In this document: in pieces, positions 1 through 11,750 of the stretch | Layout of the letters: each line of letters begins with the position of its first letter | Position numbering within the stretch: position 1 is the stretch's first letter | Source of the DNA: Balaenoptera acutorostrata | Lineage: Eukaryota; Chordata; Mammalia; Artiodactyla; Balaenopteridae | DNA: 64,000 nt | Assembly (NCBI RefSeq): GCF_949987535.1 | Contig: NC_080069.1 | Coordinates: 48,907,269 to 48,971,268, forward strand | Direction of reading: 5' to 3' | Notes under the pieces: model-generated | Database searches by the model: none | The model's input: only the letters and a program-made list of their open reading frames with translations | What the model was told of the DNA's origin: nothing | Made by a program: the position numbers and the translations under genes

Positions 1-1298
1 GGGTTTGTGCAGCTGTGTCAGACGAGTCATTAACAAGTAGAAATTGACATTAAGGGTCTAAGGGCCTCTTGCAATATTTCTAATGTGAGATATTAAGAGC
101 TTGAGTTAAGATGTGCAACAGAAAAAAAAAAAAGAGGTGTATATCGAAGAGGTTATGAAGGAAAACAGCACTTTGTGAGTGACAATCTGTAGAATTATGG
201 AAGAATAAGGAATGAAATATGACTTCATATTTCTTACCCTGGGAGCTGAGTATGGATAACAGAAGTAGAGAAGGAAGGGCGACTGGTTTGCACAGAGGAA
301 GATAATAAGTGTGTTTTATTATTGTTGAGGTTCCCAGCTAAGGCAGGTGGAGCCAGTGGAAACGGCCAGAAGTCAGATGGAAGGGTGGGGTTGAAGTTAA
401 AAGTCGGGGCCAGAGCTATGGGTTTGGGAAACTTCCATGTGGGTCAACTGAAGCCAGTCGGGTGGGTAAGCCCTCCAGGGGAGGGAGGGGAAGTCAATAT
501 GCTCTGTAACGCAGTTAGTTTCCTTGAAAAATTAATTCCTTTTCTCCTTTTCAAAAAGGGTTGTCAGCAAATGTCATGGAGAGGCTTAGGAGATTTTCAT
601 TTCACTTCACATGAAAATAGTTGTGGATTTCTAGAGCGCTTGTTCAGGGAATGCAGATGATTTGATCAAAACTGCAGGAGGACAAAGGAAGAAATCTTTA
701 AATTTAGAGCCCCGGGCAAGCTTTGGCTCTTCCACCAAAAAAAAAAAAAAAAAAAAGTGCCCTTTAGCAGAAGCTAAAAACGTCACTTGGTGCCCTTGTT
801 TCTGCCTTAACCTAAAGAAAATTAAGTATGCTAGAAGGAAGGACGTTTCTTGTTCTTTAAGCAAATGGACCTTTCCAGAACCCCTGAGTCAGCTCTCTTT
901 GACCTACAAAAAAGGCAGATAAGTGAAAAGCACAGCAGAGGTGGAAATGAAGGTCAAGCATTATTGAAGCAAAGTTTTAGAGCTTATTGAGTGTTAGGGA
1001 GGCCTGTGAGAATATAAATTCAGAGTGTCTGCTTTTGGAGTTATGGGAAAAAATATATACATCTAAAAACAACAGCATGGGCAAGAGTGACTCCACCATT
1101 GATTCTCACGATGAACCTAATGCCTATTTATTTTTTTATTTACAAGTACCCTTCCTGAACTTTTCATTTTTTCCTTAAAAAGTGGCTCTGCCCCCCTAAA
1201 TTATGTTCCAGTCATATTTCTCTCAATATGGACCCTCTGAATCAGAATCTTTGGATGCTTACTAAAAATATGGATTCTTGTAGTCCAGAGAGATCTAC
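1..1298. other. Non-coding stretch, no gene recognised
   Basis: I see no exon or named repeat here. Short A-runs lie near 120-132, and a run of about 19 A lies near 737-756. The latter has no SINE or LINE body in front of it that I can recognise. The small open frames on both strands are of chance length and composition. Confidence 0.6.
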
Positions 1299-1307
1299 TC
1301 ATTCTCT

Positions 1308-1838
1308 TTTTTTTTTTTTTTTTTGGCTGTGGTGGGTCTTTGTTGCTGCGTGTGGGCTTTCTCTGGTTGCGGCGAGCGGGGGCCACTCTTCGTTGCGGTG
1401 CGCGGGCTTCTCATTGCAGTGGCTTCTGTTGTGGTGCACGGGCTTCTCATTGCAGTGGCTTCTCTTGTTGTGGAGCACGGGCTCTAGGCATGCAGGCTTC
1501 AGTAGTTGCAGCACGCAGGCTCAGTAGTTGCGGCACGCGGGCCCCGGAGTACACAGGCTTCAGTAGTTGCAGCGTGTGGGCTCAGTAGTTAAGGCGCTCG
1601 GGCTCTAGGGCACGCGGGCTTCAGTAGTGGTGGCGCACGGGCTCAGTAGTTGTGGCTCATGGGCTCTAGAGCGCAGGCTCAAGTAGTTGTGGCTCATGGG
1701 CTCTAGAGAACAGGCTCAGTAGTGTGGCGCATGGGCTTAGTTGCTCCGCGGCATGTGGGATCTTCCCGGACCAGGGCTCGAACCTATGTCCCCTGCACTG
1801 GCAGGCGGATTCTTAACCACTGTGCCACCAGGGAAGCC
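1308..1838 (-). mobile_element. CHR-type tRNA-derived SINE, inverted, internally expanded
   Basis: The right end reads as the reverse complement of the CHR SINE head: a Pol III A box (TGGCACAGTGG on the minus strand, near 1824) and a B-box-like GGTTCGAGCC near 1778. The left end is a T-run of about 17, the poly(A) tail of a minus-strand copy. Relatives in this window are about 310-350 bp, whereas this one is about 530 bp. The extra length is internal. A block of about 35 bp (cgggcttctcattgcagtgg) occurs twice near 1405-1470. A GGCT(T)CAGTAGTTG-type unit recurs at least seven times between 1495 and 1735. It is the only SINE here in minus orientation. I found no convincing target-site duplication. 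Confidence 0.93.
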
Positions 1839-2936
1839 CCCACCAGTCTCTCTTAACAATCATTGAAATATAATTTGGAATAATGGACACAGAAAAACAT
1901 GGAAAGTGGGTAAACAGTTAAATTAAATATCCATCAGAATTAGATATTTTCAACCCTGTATAGAAAAAAAAAGTGCAACACAGCCCTCTTATCCTGGCCA
2001 CATACACACACTAAGTAGGTTGGCTGAGGAATATCTGTGTCTATTTATTTCTAAACTTACAAAGCTCAGGGCCCTTTTTTATGTTACTTAAGCCAAGACT
2101 TTTTTCAAATGAGGTAGCTTTTCACAAAACTATTTCCCCTCCTACATCTATGTTCCCGGTGTAAGCAAGCCAAAGAGGCTGCTATTTTCCGGAACTGTCA
2201 CTGTATTCTGTAACAAAGCACCCTTCCCTTTAGCTGAGCTGAACACTAGAAATGCTGTCAAACTAAAGTTTTCAAAGACTCTAGGCATTTTTTTACCTTT
2301 AGCTGTGGGGTCTGACTTAAGCAATTTTCCTTCCTCCTCTTCACTGAAGCTCACGTTAAGCTTAAAGAATAGTAACTGTAATCCCAATTCTCCTTCAAAG
2401 ATTCAGGAAATGATAAAAACAGCATCACTTGATTCTTGGGGTAATAATCCACACGTCTCAGGATCTCAGCGGATACAGAGGCATCTGGGAGTGAAGAAAA
2501 CCCAGTGACCCGTGCAGCAAATAGTCAACTGGACCAGCAGTAGAAACCTTGGGCTCTTCCACCAAAGCACTGCAGGAAACATTGTATCGAGGTCGCTTTA
2601 TAAAGTGATACTATGGGCAACAGTAAGCAGATCTGGAAATCTGAGTTTCTTAACCCATGAACAACAGTGTGGACCAAATTGCTGCAGAGGCTTTATAATC
2701 TCTCTCTTGCTTTCTCCTGAACCTGTCCCTGTGCTAGTTCCTAGAACTCAAAATGCTTTATCAAATGTCTAAGAGTTGTTCATGCTAGTCTTTTTGTATG
2801 TATATTTAATTCTACAACGGAAACTTAGTACTTAACCATCCATATACTAGGCACTGTGCTAAGCATGAGGGATTTTTTTTAAAAGAAGCATGAGCAATGT
2901 ACCCTCAAAAACTTGCAGATTAATGGGGAAACTAGA
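1839..2936. other. Non-coding stretch, no gene recognised
   Basis: I see nothing here that resembles an exon. Around 2830-2870 a short phrase (cactgtgctaagcat) resembles the common core of MIR or other old repeats, but it is too short to assign. Confidence 0.5.
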
Positions 2937-3007
2937 AATCTCTGTCATCTTCCATTCCTCAGCTCAGGCATCACTGCTCAAGAGAAGTCTTCCTTGATCT
3001 CCACCCC
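2937..3007 (+). mobile_element. L2 LINE fragment cut by the following LTR
   Basis: The text around 2945-3000 matches the usual L2 3'-end phrase in which a cattcctcagctcaggc-like block is followed by agtcttccttgatct. It stops abruptly where the MLT1-type LTR begins, which suggests that the LTR landed inside the L2. I did not recognise the distal L2 part on the other side. Confidence 0.6.
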
Positions 3008-3664
3008 TGTGGTAGGCAGAATTCTAAGATGGCCTCCAAGATCCCTGCCCCCTGGTGTACACAGCTTGTATAAGCCCTTTTCCCTGAGAGTGGGCAGGAC
3101 ACCCTCATGGATCATGAATATGATGGCATCTCACTCCTGTGATTAGGTTATATTATCTGGCAAAGGTGAAGGGATATTGCAGATGTAATTAAGTTGACCA
3201 TGAATTAATCGAAAGGAAGCTTCTCTTGGGTGGGCCTGACTTAATCAGATGCAAGCCCTTAGAAAAGAGGGACTGGGCCCTTTCTGAAGGCAAAGAATCT
3301 TCTGGTCTTGAAGAAGTAAGCTACGATGTTGTGAGAGGGTCACATAGCAAGGAACTGTGAGTGGCCTCTGGTTGCAGAAAGCAGCTTCTGGCTGACAACC
3401 AGCAAGGAAACAGAACTTAATCCTACAACTGCAAGAAACTAAGCTTTAGACTAAGCATGTGAACTTGAAAGAGGACCCTGAGTTCCAGAAAGGAGCATAG
3501 CCTATCCTATATCTTGATTACAGCCTCGGGAGGCTCTGAGCAGAGGATCTAACTAAACCCATGCTGAGACTGTTTACCCACAAAAACCATGAGATAACAA
3601 ATGTGTGTCATTTTAAGCCACTAAGTTTGTGGCAACTTGTTACACAAAAATAAAAATCTAGTAC
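3008..3664 (+). mobile_element. MLT1-type LTR (ERVL-MaLR)
   Basis: It starts TGTGGTAGGCAGAATTCTAAG and ends with the typical MLT1 3' part: ataacaaatgtgtgtc, then ttttaagccactaagtttgtgg, split here for length, then an AATCTAGTACA-like terminus. Internal landmarks are the 'ttgcagatgtaattaagttgacc' region near 3178 and the 'gggtgggcctgacttaatcag' region near 3229. The roughly 657-bp length exceeds a typical MLT1 LTR, so it contains inserted or divergent sequence. This is an ancient non-coding solo LTR with no attached viral gene. Confidence 0.8.
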
Positions 3665-3764
3665 AAAGCTCAATTCCAGTCTAAAAGTGCGCTATGAACA
3701 AGAATGAAAATGAAGGAAGATATGGCCATGGTGCAAGAGGAAGACATACGTATGGTGGAGAAGA

Positions 3765-3950
3765 TGCTCAACAACTATCAGGAGACCTCGATTCTGGTCC
3801 GGGCTCTCCACGAACTCAATTTGTCATCGGACAAAATCACTTTACCTCTCTGGGTCCCACCCAGTTAACTCACATATAAAAAGGAGGAGTTGAACTAGAT
3901 AAACTCTGAGACCTCTCCAGTCTCCAAGATTCTTCAAGCCTATGCAACTA
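3765..3950 (+). mobile_element. MIR-family SINE fossil
   Basis: It shows the decayed order of a MIR or THER-type element: 'gattctggtccgggctctcc', then 'acctctctgggtcccacc', then a tail near 3888 reading 'ggagttgaactagataaact' followed by a 'ccagtctccaagattctt' block. The tail variant is the one that reads as a DNA-binding-like 'gactagatgatctc' phrase in many mammalian copies. Identity is low by eye. Confidence 0.55.
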
Positions 3951-4304
3951 TGTCCCCTCACAGCATGGGCTGCTAACCTTCTGTCCACACCACACCAAAT
4001 GGTAGCTTACCATCGGCTGCCATGAGCCCCCAAGAAACAGGCACTCATAAAGGACAAGCTTTTGGAAGAGTAGAGGGAAACCTGCCATCCTTCTTCCTCT
4101 TCTAAATGTCTTCACAGTGACATGAAGAGCAAAACAGAGATACCTCCAAATCTATATAACCTAGAAAGACTCAGATCATAAAACTACACTCAAAGAACTC
4201 AAAGAGGTCCCTCATCTCACAGCCTTCTTTAGGTCTCTGTGTATCTCTTTCAGAATGAGGAGCATCTGATCACAATCTTCTTGCAATTATCACTTTTATG
4301 TCTC

Positions 4305-4480
4305 AAATCATACAATAGCTACCATTTATTGAACACCTGATATTAAAGCACTATCTCAGATTTTTATATACATTACCTGACATTGAAGGTCACACAGTTA
4401 CTAAGTGGGGGTGAGAATTCTAACCCAGGTCTATCTCGGGCTAAAGCTTGTGCTTTTCCCTCTGTATGATACTTGCACTG
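4305..4480 (-). mobile_element. MIR SINE fossil, inverted
   Basis: On the plus strand the order is that of an inverted MIR: 'atagctaccatttattgaac', then 'aggtcacacagttactaag', then 'gagaattctaacccaggtc'. The middle part is shortened, and no boundary is sharp. Confidence 0.65.
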
Positions 4481-4590
4481 GTGTTTTGGCACTTACTCAT
4501 ACGTCCTCATCCTCTCAAGAAACATTTTATGACCACTCATTCATATGTCACACCTTGGTTTGCCCAGGACTGAGAGGTTTCCCAGGATGC

Positions 4591-4637
4591 AAACTCAGAA
4601 ACTTCCAGGCAAACTCAGAAAATTCCAGGCAAACTAG
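4591..4637 (+). repeat. Short tandem duplication, 20-bp unit
   Basis: A 20-bp unit beginning aaactcagaaa and ending ttccaggc occurs twice in a row with one mismatch, followed by a third partial unit (aaacta). This is a local slippage-type duplication with no function apparent. Confidence 0.8.
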
Positions 4638-4639
4638 GA

Positions 4640-7600
4640 TGAGTTAGTCGCTCTAGCACCTGACTCTAGTACCTAGGGCTGGGAATGCAGAACTGGAGCC
4701 CAGGGGATATGTGGAGATACCAAGTGAAAAGCTTTCTCTGAGAGTCAAACACTTATTTCACTTCTTGGGCACAATCCCACGGAAGGGACCTAAGTAGAGT
4801 TTGTCCATGCAACCTCTTAAAGGAACCATGCACGAGACTCTAAATTACAGACCCATCTGTCTGCTGCAAAGTCTCCCAAAACCTGGGTACTAGGTTTTCT
4901 CAGACATCTGCTGGCCTGCAGTCATTCAACCTACTACTCTGCCTGAAATACCGGAGGGTATAAAGCTTAGTCATTCTCCCTGTAGCCATTGCTGCTCTTT
5001 GATCCATCTGGTAACTAAATCCCCTAAGAACAACCTCAGACTTTTCACAGGGTTGTTGTTGCTCTGTTATCAGACTCTAATCCCAAACCCATTAAAGCTC
5101 TTATAGACCTAATGGCAATACCTGAACTCAGATACAGGGCTCTTGGGCTTCTCTTGGAACTTCCTAACTCTGTACACTGGGAACAAGAAAAATAGGCAGT
5201 GAAGGCTGTAGATTGGGGATATATTTCCTCTAAAATTTATACCCTTAGTCATGTGAAACCTGATCGTAAACTATAAGGCCAGCATCTCCCACTGACCTGG
5301 GCCAATTTCAGGTTCCAGAAGCAGCCTCTCCAAGCAGCTGAACCTCTTGACCACTTTTTAACAGAAGGAAGAATTAAACATTCACAGTGCTAAAACCAAA
5401 ATGCTCCTTTTGGCCTGGATATTTAAGCATCCAAACAAATTACACCCAAAAGCTCTGCTGATGACCCAATCTGGGAGCGGAGGGTCCACGCTGGCAGGTC
5501 TCATCCTGAGATTCAGCCTGTCCAAAATGCAGTGAGATCTAGCAGCACAGAGGAGCACGGCCATATGTTATGGGTGATGGATGCCTCCTGCCTCAACTCA
5601 CCTATGCTAAAGCCATTACTTCCTGGTTTTAGGGTCTCAAATAATATCAGATCTTTTCCTCATTTGAGCATTAAATACTTTGAAAAATAAAACAAAGAAT
5701 GGCAATTGAGGCTCAAAATATCACTTTCATTATTGATACAGGTCAAATTGAAGGATGAAACTTAGTGAGAAAGCCACATAGGCTGGGAAGTGAAACACAG
5801 AATTAGGCCAATTTGCACACACTTCCCAGTAGAAGTGGAGAAGACTCTCTCCTGGAAGAACAGTCGAGAATTAATATTCTCTGCAGCGAAGCTTCCCAAG
5901 GGGGAGAGGAAGGATTTGGGGGTAGAGAGAACTAGGCTACTTGCACCTGGTTGATTCTTCCCAAACATACCAACCAGATAAATCACTCCCCTCCCACATC
6001 TGTATGAATAAAGGGGCTGAAGGGCGGGTAGGAGTTAGATTAATTGATCTTCCTCACCTTGAAGAAAATGTCATGTCTGTACTAAGTCCAAAGCTCCAGG
6101 TTAGAAGTGCCCTCGCTCCACTGAGACAAGAACAGTGATTAGGATATTCAGAAAGGAAAAAGAAAAAAGAAAAAAAAGTCAAGCTGAATTGGGTGGTAAA
6201 AGCTGTAAGTGTTCTAGGATGAAAAAGGAGGAAAGGGGAAGGGATGGCTTCTCAGATGCAGGGAGACCTCAGGTAGAATGAGAGGGATGAGAATAAAGTT
6301 CAAAAAGAGGAAGAGATGATATTCTTGATAAAGAAAAAAGCCAACCAGAATGGAGAAGTGCAGTTTGAAGGACAGGGGAGAGTTAGAGGAGCATGGAAAT
6401 GGAAGGCTTCTGCCAATCTGAGCAGCTAAGGGCTTAACGCTGGACACAACAGGAAGCCTTAGAAATTCCTCAGCCGGAAGTAACAGGCTTACTCTGGAAT
6501 GAATGCATTTGGAAACCAAAATTCCAGCCACTTAACATGTCTGCTTAAATACATAATCATACTTTTTATCATGTGTAGAGTTTTCATATCCACACCAATC
6601 AAAATTGTGACTCTACTATGTGTAAAAAGCAAAAAATAAAATTGTTAGAATAAAACATTTATTACGAGACATTTCCATTTTCCAAGGAAATTAAAATTTC
6701 CGGCAGGGCCAAGCTTTTACACTTGCTTTGGGGAGCAGTACAAGGCCACCGATGGTGCTTGGCAGGTGTCCCTTGAGGAAGGTCCCTCTGGCAGATGTTC
6801 AGAGTTGCCCCAATGAGGAGAAGCAGCAGCAGAGAAAGAGCCGTCCCCAGAGACAGCTGAAGATGCTCTTTGGGTACAGAGCTCTCGAGAATCCCTCAGG
6901 AGATACTTGAGGGTTGGCCAAAATCTCCCAGGCACAGTTTACAAGGCCAAAATTTCAGAGAAAATCCTGAGGCATGAAGCATTTTATAAATTCTACCTTC
7001 TTTAGTCAATCTTATGGGACCTTTTTCAAGTTGGGAGTACTGCCACCTTCTCCCTCGCGCTGAGGCAAGAAAAATGAGTCCTCAGGAGTCTCAGTTGCTC
7101 CTGTCATCTTGCAGGCTAGTCCCTCTCCCACAGCCCCTTTTTTCAGGGTGCAGAATCTTCCCACCTTTTCCCCATTTCTCCCCTTCATAACCTACCTCAG
7201 TCCCTGGGAGGCAGGGGAGAGGAAGATTTCTGTAAAGAGCTTTCCAGAACCCCAGAAATCACCCCAAGGACAATCAGGTCCTGACCCCACCTGTGGCTTC
7301 CATCACTTCCTGCCATGCATATGGCTTGGCGTGCACCGGCTCCTTCTGGCCAGTCTGACTGTCTCACCCAGAGGCTGTGCTCCTCTTCTCTGCCTCCAGG
7401 GCAGGAACCTGCCTCTGACAGGGAAACTGCATCCCAGCAGAGCTGCAAGACGCACCTGGCCCTTTTGCTTTGATCTTCTCAGAGTCTGTGTGAATGCCCG
7501 AGGATACCTCTGCCCTGCAGGCCTGCAGGGCTGCGCTGAGCAAGTGAGTCTCTGCTTTGCCTGTTGGAAGCGAGATCACAGACGGTGAGGGGAGGGTGGG

Positions 7601-7737
7601 GAGAACGCGCTCTACAGACACACTCCAGGCTACTGCAGAGCACCCCGGGGCCAGCTTCACCCATTCACCCGAGCAACAAATCTAGCAAAGCTCTCAGCTA
7701 GATGGGGCGTAAAACAGATCCTCCTTCAACACCTTTG
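4640..7737. other. Mostly unique non-coding sequence
   Basis: I recognised no named repeat and no exon over about 3.1 kb. A pure purine run of 29 bases lies at 6150-6178. The part from about 6700 to 7650 is richer in G+C than its surroundings and carries open frames on both strands (the longest, 7109-7588 plus, is 159 codons). Their translations show no domain, signal or biased codon use that I can defend. The CpG count does not suggest a CpG island. Confidence 0.5.
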
Positions 7738-7975
7738 GACACTAGAATTTGAATGTTAGAGGGACCTTGGAGGCTATCTGCCCAGATTCTTAGCTATGAC
7801 AGAAATCATCTTTCCAATATGCCTGATGGGCACTGGAAAAGAGGCAGCCCATCTCCTCCACGGACAACTCCAGCTCTTTGACAGTATGTTCCTACAGTGA
7901 AACGAAATCTATACAACAGACCAGAGACAAACCCCTATTCTCCTTGGAAAGTCCTTCCACGATTCTTGACTGTTC
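7738..7975 (+). mobile_element. L3/CR1-like ancient LINE 3' fragment
   Basis: The order 'gttagagggaccttggaggc', a 'catctcctccacggacaact' block, 'gacagtatgttcctac' and 'gtgaaacgaaatctatac' follows the amniote CR1/L3 3' end, in which a gaacctt.gaggtcatc phrase precedes a conserved ctcc...cagctctgac...gttcttcct region. This is a decayed copy with no reading frame. Confidence 0.55.
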
Positions 7976-8257
7976 CTACAGGCAGCATCAATACCGGCTG
8001 GTTGATTTACTCGCTCCTAACTAAGGACGACTTCTGGGCTCTTCCTCATCGCAGCTGCAATGCTGGGGACATGCTCTGGTGTCTCAGGGTCCCCTGAGAA
8101 GTGTGGTGACTGGGTCTGTAGTGGGGTACACAATCACCCCAGTGCACAGAAGGGCTTCTGCTGTCCCTGAATTGCTACTCTACTTCTCTCCTTGTGGCCA
8201 AGACAAGCAGGGACATCAATGGCTAAGAGAGCCAGGGTTGTGCACTGGGGCAGGTAA

Positions 8258-8482
8258 CAAGGACTCTGGGGTCAGACTGACCAGGTTCTAATAACCACTT
8301 TGTCAGTTATTACCTGTGTGACCTTGAACAACTTATAGACGCTTTCTAGTCCCGATTCATCATGTGTGGAATTGGGATAATAATGCCTTCCTTATCAGGT
8401 TATTGTGAAATTATGTGAAGTACTGCACGTAAAGAGCACTGCACAAATTAAGAGAATAATTATTGGGAGCTATTATTGTTGT
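8258..8482 (+). mobile_element. MIR SINE fossil
   Basis: A clear full-length MIR order is present: 'ggactctggggtcagactga', 'ccaggttctaat', 'ttacctgtgtgaccttgaac', a 'gggataataatgccttcc' block, 'aggttattgtgaaatt' and a 3' end with 'gcacaaattaagagaat'. Only scattered substitutions separate it from the family pattern I know. Confidence 0.88.
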
Positions 8483-11400
8483 TAGTACTATACAAGTGTC
8501 CACGGGCCAGATTGGACTGGGGGGAGAAAAAGGTCTATATTGCTTTTTATGGTTTGCTATTGGCCCTTCTTTCCAGCAGAGTCCTAGCCATCTGGATTTA
8601 AAGCTGTTCTCCCTGTTCCCCTGCTGGTGAGAAGGGAAAATAAACACAGCTCCCCTGGTGTGTTAGATTTACAGCCTTGGGGGAGCTCAGTTCCTGCCAG
8701 GAATGGGTCTCCTTCTCTGCACGTTGGAGATCTTCTCTGTCTACACCAGGATCCCAGCTGCATTCACAAGGAGGAGTGGGGTTCAGACATGATGCAGAGC
8801 ATAGTGGGACCAACCCTCAACGTTTCCCCTTCTTCTACTCCATATCCTCATGGTCCCCACGTGTCCTATTCATAGATGAGGTCACATCACAGCTTATCCC
8901 ACTGGTACCTGCGGAATTCCCATTTCTCACCTTTAGCTACTTAGGCCTAGTCCTCTGCTAATTGGTCAGAAGTAATGCTACAAATTGTTTCCTGAAATTG
9001 ATGGATGTCACTGAGACATTGGGAAACATCACAATTAGATGTCTCCCTTGTTCTAAAGTGACCCATTCCCTGAGACTTTGGGCTCCCCTGAATTTGGGGC
9101 AAGATATAAAAAGGGCCAAGAAACATAAGAATTCCTGCAAGTCCCTTGTATCTATTCATCAATCACCTATGGATCTATCATCTATCTATCTAGTCACCCC
9201 AATAGAAAATTGCTATTGTGCATTCTGCATATCAGTCACTGGGGAAGAGGGGGTTACTGGAAAGAGGTCATTGGTTGTCTTCAGGAGGACTGGCCTCTTT
9301 TTCGCTCTGGGTCTCCTGTCAAATCTGGACGTTGTGGAGTTGAGGTGATTGACTCCGTGTCCCTGGCAGGCAATCATATCTTGTAAACCGGACTCTCTGA
9401 TTACATATCACCATATATTTACTTCCCTTTTGCTTCTCCCTGGCTTCATTAAATCTTCGCTTGGATCTGGCCTGGTTTGTTAAGGAAAGGCACATTTGTG
9501 CCACACCCCTGGCCTGAGAACCTACTGGAGGTGGTCATAATCCCCAGAAGGGTTTTGCCACCAAAGATTCAGGTTTTGTTTAGAAGCGACAGCCCTTCCT
9601 CCTGGTTTCTTCCACTTTCTTTCCTCATCTCTTCTCTAACTCATCTAAAACTTTTGTTTGGGAATGAGGGATAACATTTACTCATTCCACACCTTTTGGT
9701 TTCTTATGAATAAATTATTTCGGAGGAAATTTTCATCCCTGGTGGGTGGGGAGTGATCGCCAGGTTTCCCTTCCTTCGCCCTGGAACAAGCCCTGAGCCT
9801 CTCTCCCCGTCCACGGCCTGACTCTCTATCCTCTCTCTCTCTGCCTCAGGTCAGGGCTTTGTATTTCCCACCCGGCTTTCCGCTAAGCCTCCTAACAACG
9901 TTCACAGCTCTAGCTTCCCTCCACCTCTGTCCTAGGCATACCAATCCACTGCCCATCCCACTCAGCAGGCTGATGCCAGAGGGGTCCACGACGACATCCA
10001 AATAAAGTCCACGTGCCTTCTCAAAGTACATGAGGCCCTTTGTGCAAAGCTCCAGAAGTGGCTCTCATTTTCTGAACGCACACTGCTTTCTCTCTCCTGC
10101 TGTTGAAACTGATTTTCCAAAGGCTGCCACTCGACTATGCCAACAGCCTACTCAGTCCTTCCCTAACTAAAAAAGCCCAGGGTTTGGGGGCTCTCACCAA
10201 GTCTGCAACTCACCTTTCCATGATGGGATTCAGTGGCCTAACTCAGGATACGGAAACTCAGCCACACGTGGCCCATGTTTCCTGGCTCCCCACTTCCCAC
10301 AAAAGGTCCACTCCCCTCCCCTGCATCTGCTCTGGCCTCCTGCCTATGGTTAATCTTGGTCCCATCTGTGATTGTCTCCATCAGAAGAACAAATGGGTGC
10401 AAGGCTAAGGATAAAAAAGAGGGAAGAAAAAGAAAGAGAAGAGAAGAAAAGAAAAAAGAAGAAATGTTTTCCTTTAAAAAGACAAAGGAGATCAGATGCT
10501 ATTTCTGAAGTGCTTCCTACTTTGAAGACCAGTACACATCACCAAGGGTGACAACAGAACCTCAGGCCCTAGGAGCTCAGATGAAGAGGAGAGTTTTCAG
10601 GATTATAAACCAGTCTGCCTGGACCACAATCTTTCTGCACCATGAGATAAGGGTGCTTGCTTCTCATGACCATTTGCATTTTCCATGAACCTGAGCAATC
10701 AGTATTTCAGTGTTTTAGGCTCCCGTGGGTGCTTTGATTCTACGCACCCTCCCCTCCACTCACGAGGCTCTCAATTTCTCCCCACATCACTTGGCTGCAT
10801 CTCATACCTCCATTGTGCTTCATCCTGGGATAACACAGATCTTCACACTCTCATCCAAAACCCTGGTCGAATCGCATCCCAGTACATTAGACCTCTGCCA
10901 GTCTTCCCTAAGCCATATTTTTAATCAGAAAACACAACTACAGATGCCAACCCCTGCTGGTGGCCGTCAGGCTGGCATCAAAGCCTGGCAGAGGCAAGCA
11001 GCCAGTGGGCGAGGATTTGAGGATTGGCTTGCCTGAGACCCAGGACAGGAAGAGGGAGGGCTTTTATGTTTTCTCTTACTGAACTTCAGTTTCTTTTAAA
11101 AAGTGAAGATATTAAACTAAATGATGTCTAATTACCCCTCCTCTCTGTTCCCCTAGTGGGCACACACACTGAAGCACATAAAAAGGAAGGAATTCATTTA
11201 AATACTGTGCACTTATATATGTGCAGGCTGTGTAGAGGTAAAGACCTCTAATCCAGGGACTCTGCAGGAGCAGATTGCAGACATCAGGCCCTGAGAGCAT
11301 ATTTTGCACCCTCAGGAAATACAATAGCTACAACAGTCCCACCACGATGCCCACCTGCCATGCTTCCCTTCTCCCCACGCTGAGGGGCCCAGGTTCTTAT

Positions 11401-11594
11401 CACAACCCTCTTCCTAAACAGGGGTCAACTCAGTCCACCCCCCTCACACCTGTTTGAAGAAGGCGACCAGTGCTGACCTCCAGGGCAGCTTCTCTCACCT
11501 CCTCTGCTTCCAGTTGCTTCCACTTTCTACAGCAGTTCCTGATTAGACTGGGCACCAGCCTTTCTTAGGTTTCTTAAGGCCTAGTCTTGCCCTT
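8483..11594. other. Non-coding stretch with low-complexity patches
   Basis: I recognised no exon. A degenerate TATC patch lies at about 9178-9193, a short CT-rich patch at 9828-9842, and a pure 52-base purine run at 10413-10464. The open frames here (such as 8962-9348 plus, 128 codons) have no recognisable protein features. Confidence 0.5.
10413..10464 (+). repeat. 52-base uninterrupted purine tract
   Basis: Every base from 10413 to 10464 is A or G, in an irregular GAAA/GAGA mixture. Long homopurine runs can adopt triplex structures; that is general knowledge and is not shown here. It is not the tail of any retroelement that I can see. Confidence 0.9.
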
Positions 11595-11611
11595 GAGCTG
11601 GTGTATTCTTT
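11595..11611. repeat. Left target-site duplication of the 11.6-kb insertion
   Basis: The 17-mer gagctggtgtattcttt is repeated exactly at 11751-11767. The two copies bracket 139 bp that looks like a retroposed sequence in minus orientation. Confidence 0.9.
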
Positions 11612-11750
11612 CTTTTTGGGGGCGGGGGGGGAATCTTCCTACAGCGAAAACATGCATGGGAAACCCAGAGGATGGTACACTGTGTGATCGGGAAAGGTTT
11701 CTAAAACGCACCTCATTTCTCATCTCCTGGTGCTCGGGTTCGCCATTCCC
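11612..11750 (-). mobile_element. Unidentified small retroposed sequence
   Basis: A 139-bp block lies between perfect 17-bp direct repeats. Read on the minus strand, it starts GGGAATGG next to one repeat and ends in a C-rich stretch followed by a short A-rich tail (aaaaagaaag) next to the other. The A-tail and the T-rich, A-rich junction fit L1-machinery (target-primed) insertion. On the minus strand the first 61 bases (11690-11750) can fold: outer arms GGGAATGG/CCTTTCCC (7 of 8 pairs) and inner arms GCACC/GGTGC, separated by an unpaired pocket. That resembles the first hairpin of an H/ACA small nucleolar RNA. I found no clear H box and no terminal ACA, so this may equally be a scrap of an mRNA. 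I do not recognise the parent RNA. Confidence 0.7.

Noticed and set aside
737..756. Poly(A) run as the end of a processed pseudogene or SINE
   Set aside because: No retroposed body or target-site duplication can be recognised on either side.
1228..1588. Plus-strand frames rich in Cys, Gly and Ala (CGARASHCSGF repeats)
   Set aside because: These are the translated internal array of the inverted SINE at 1308-1838.
7109..7588. 159-codon plus-strand open frame, the longest in the window
   Set aside because: The region is GC-rich, which lengthens chance frames. The opposite strand is also open, and the translation shows no domain, repeat or signal sequence.
8962..9348. 128-codon plus-strand open frame
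   Set aside because: It overlaps minus-strand frames of similar length, has no recognisable protein feature, and no start or splice context singles it out.
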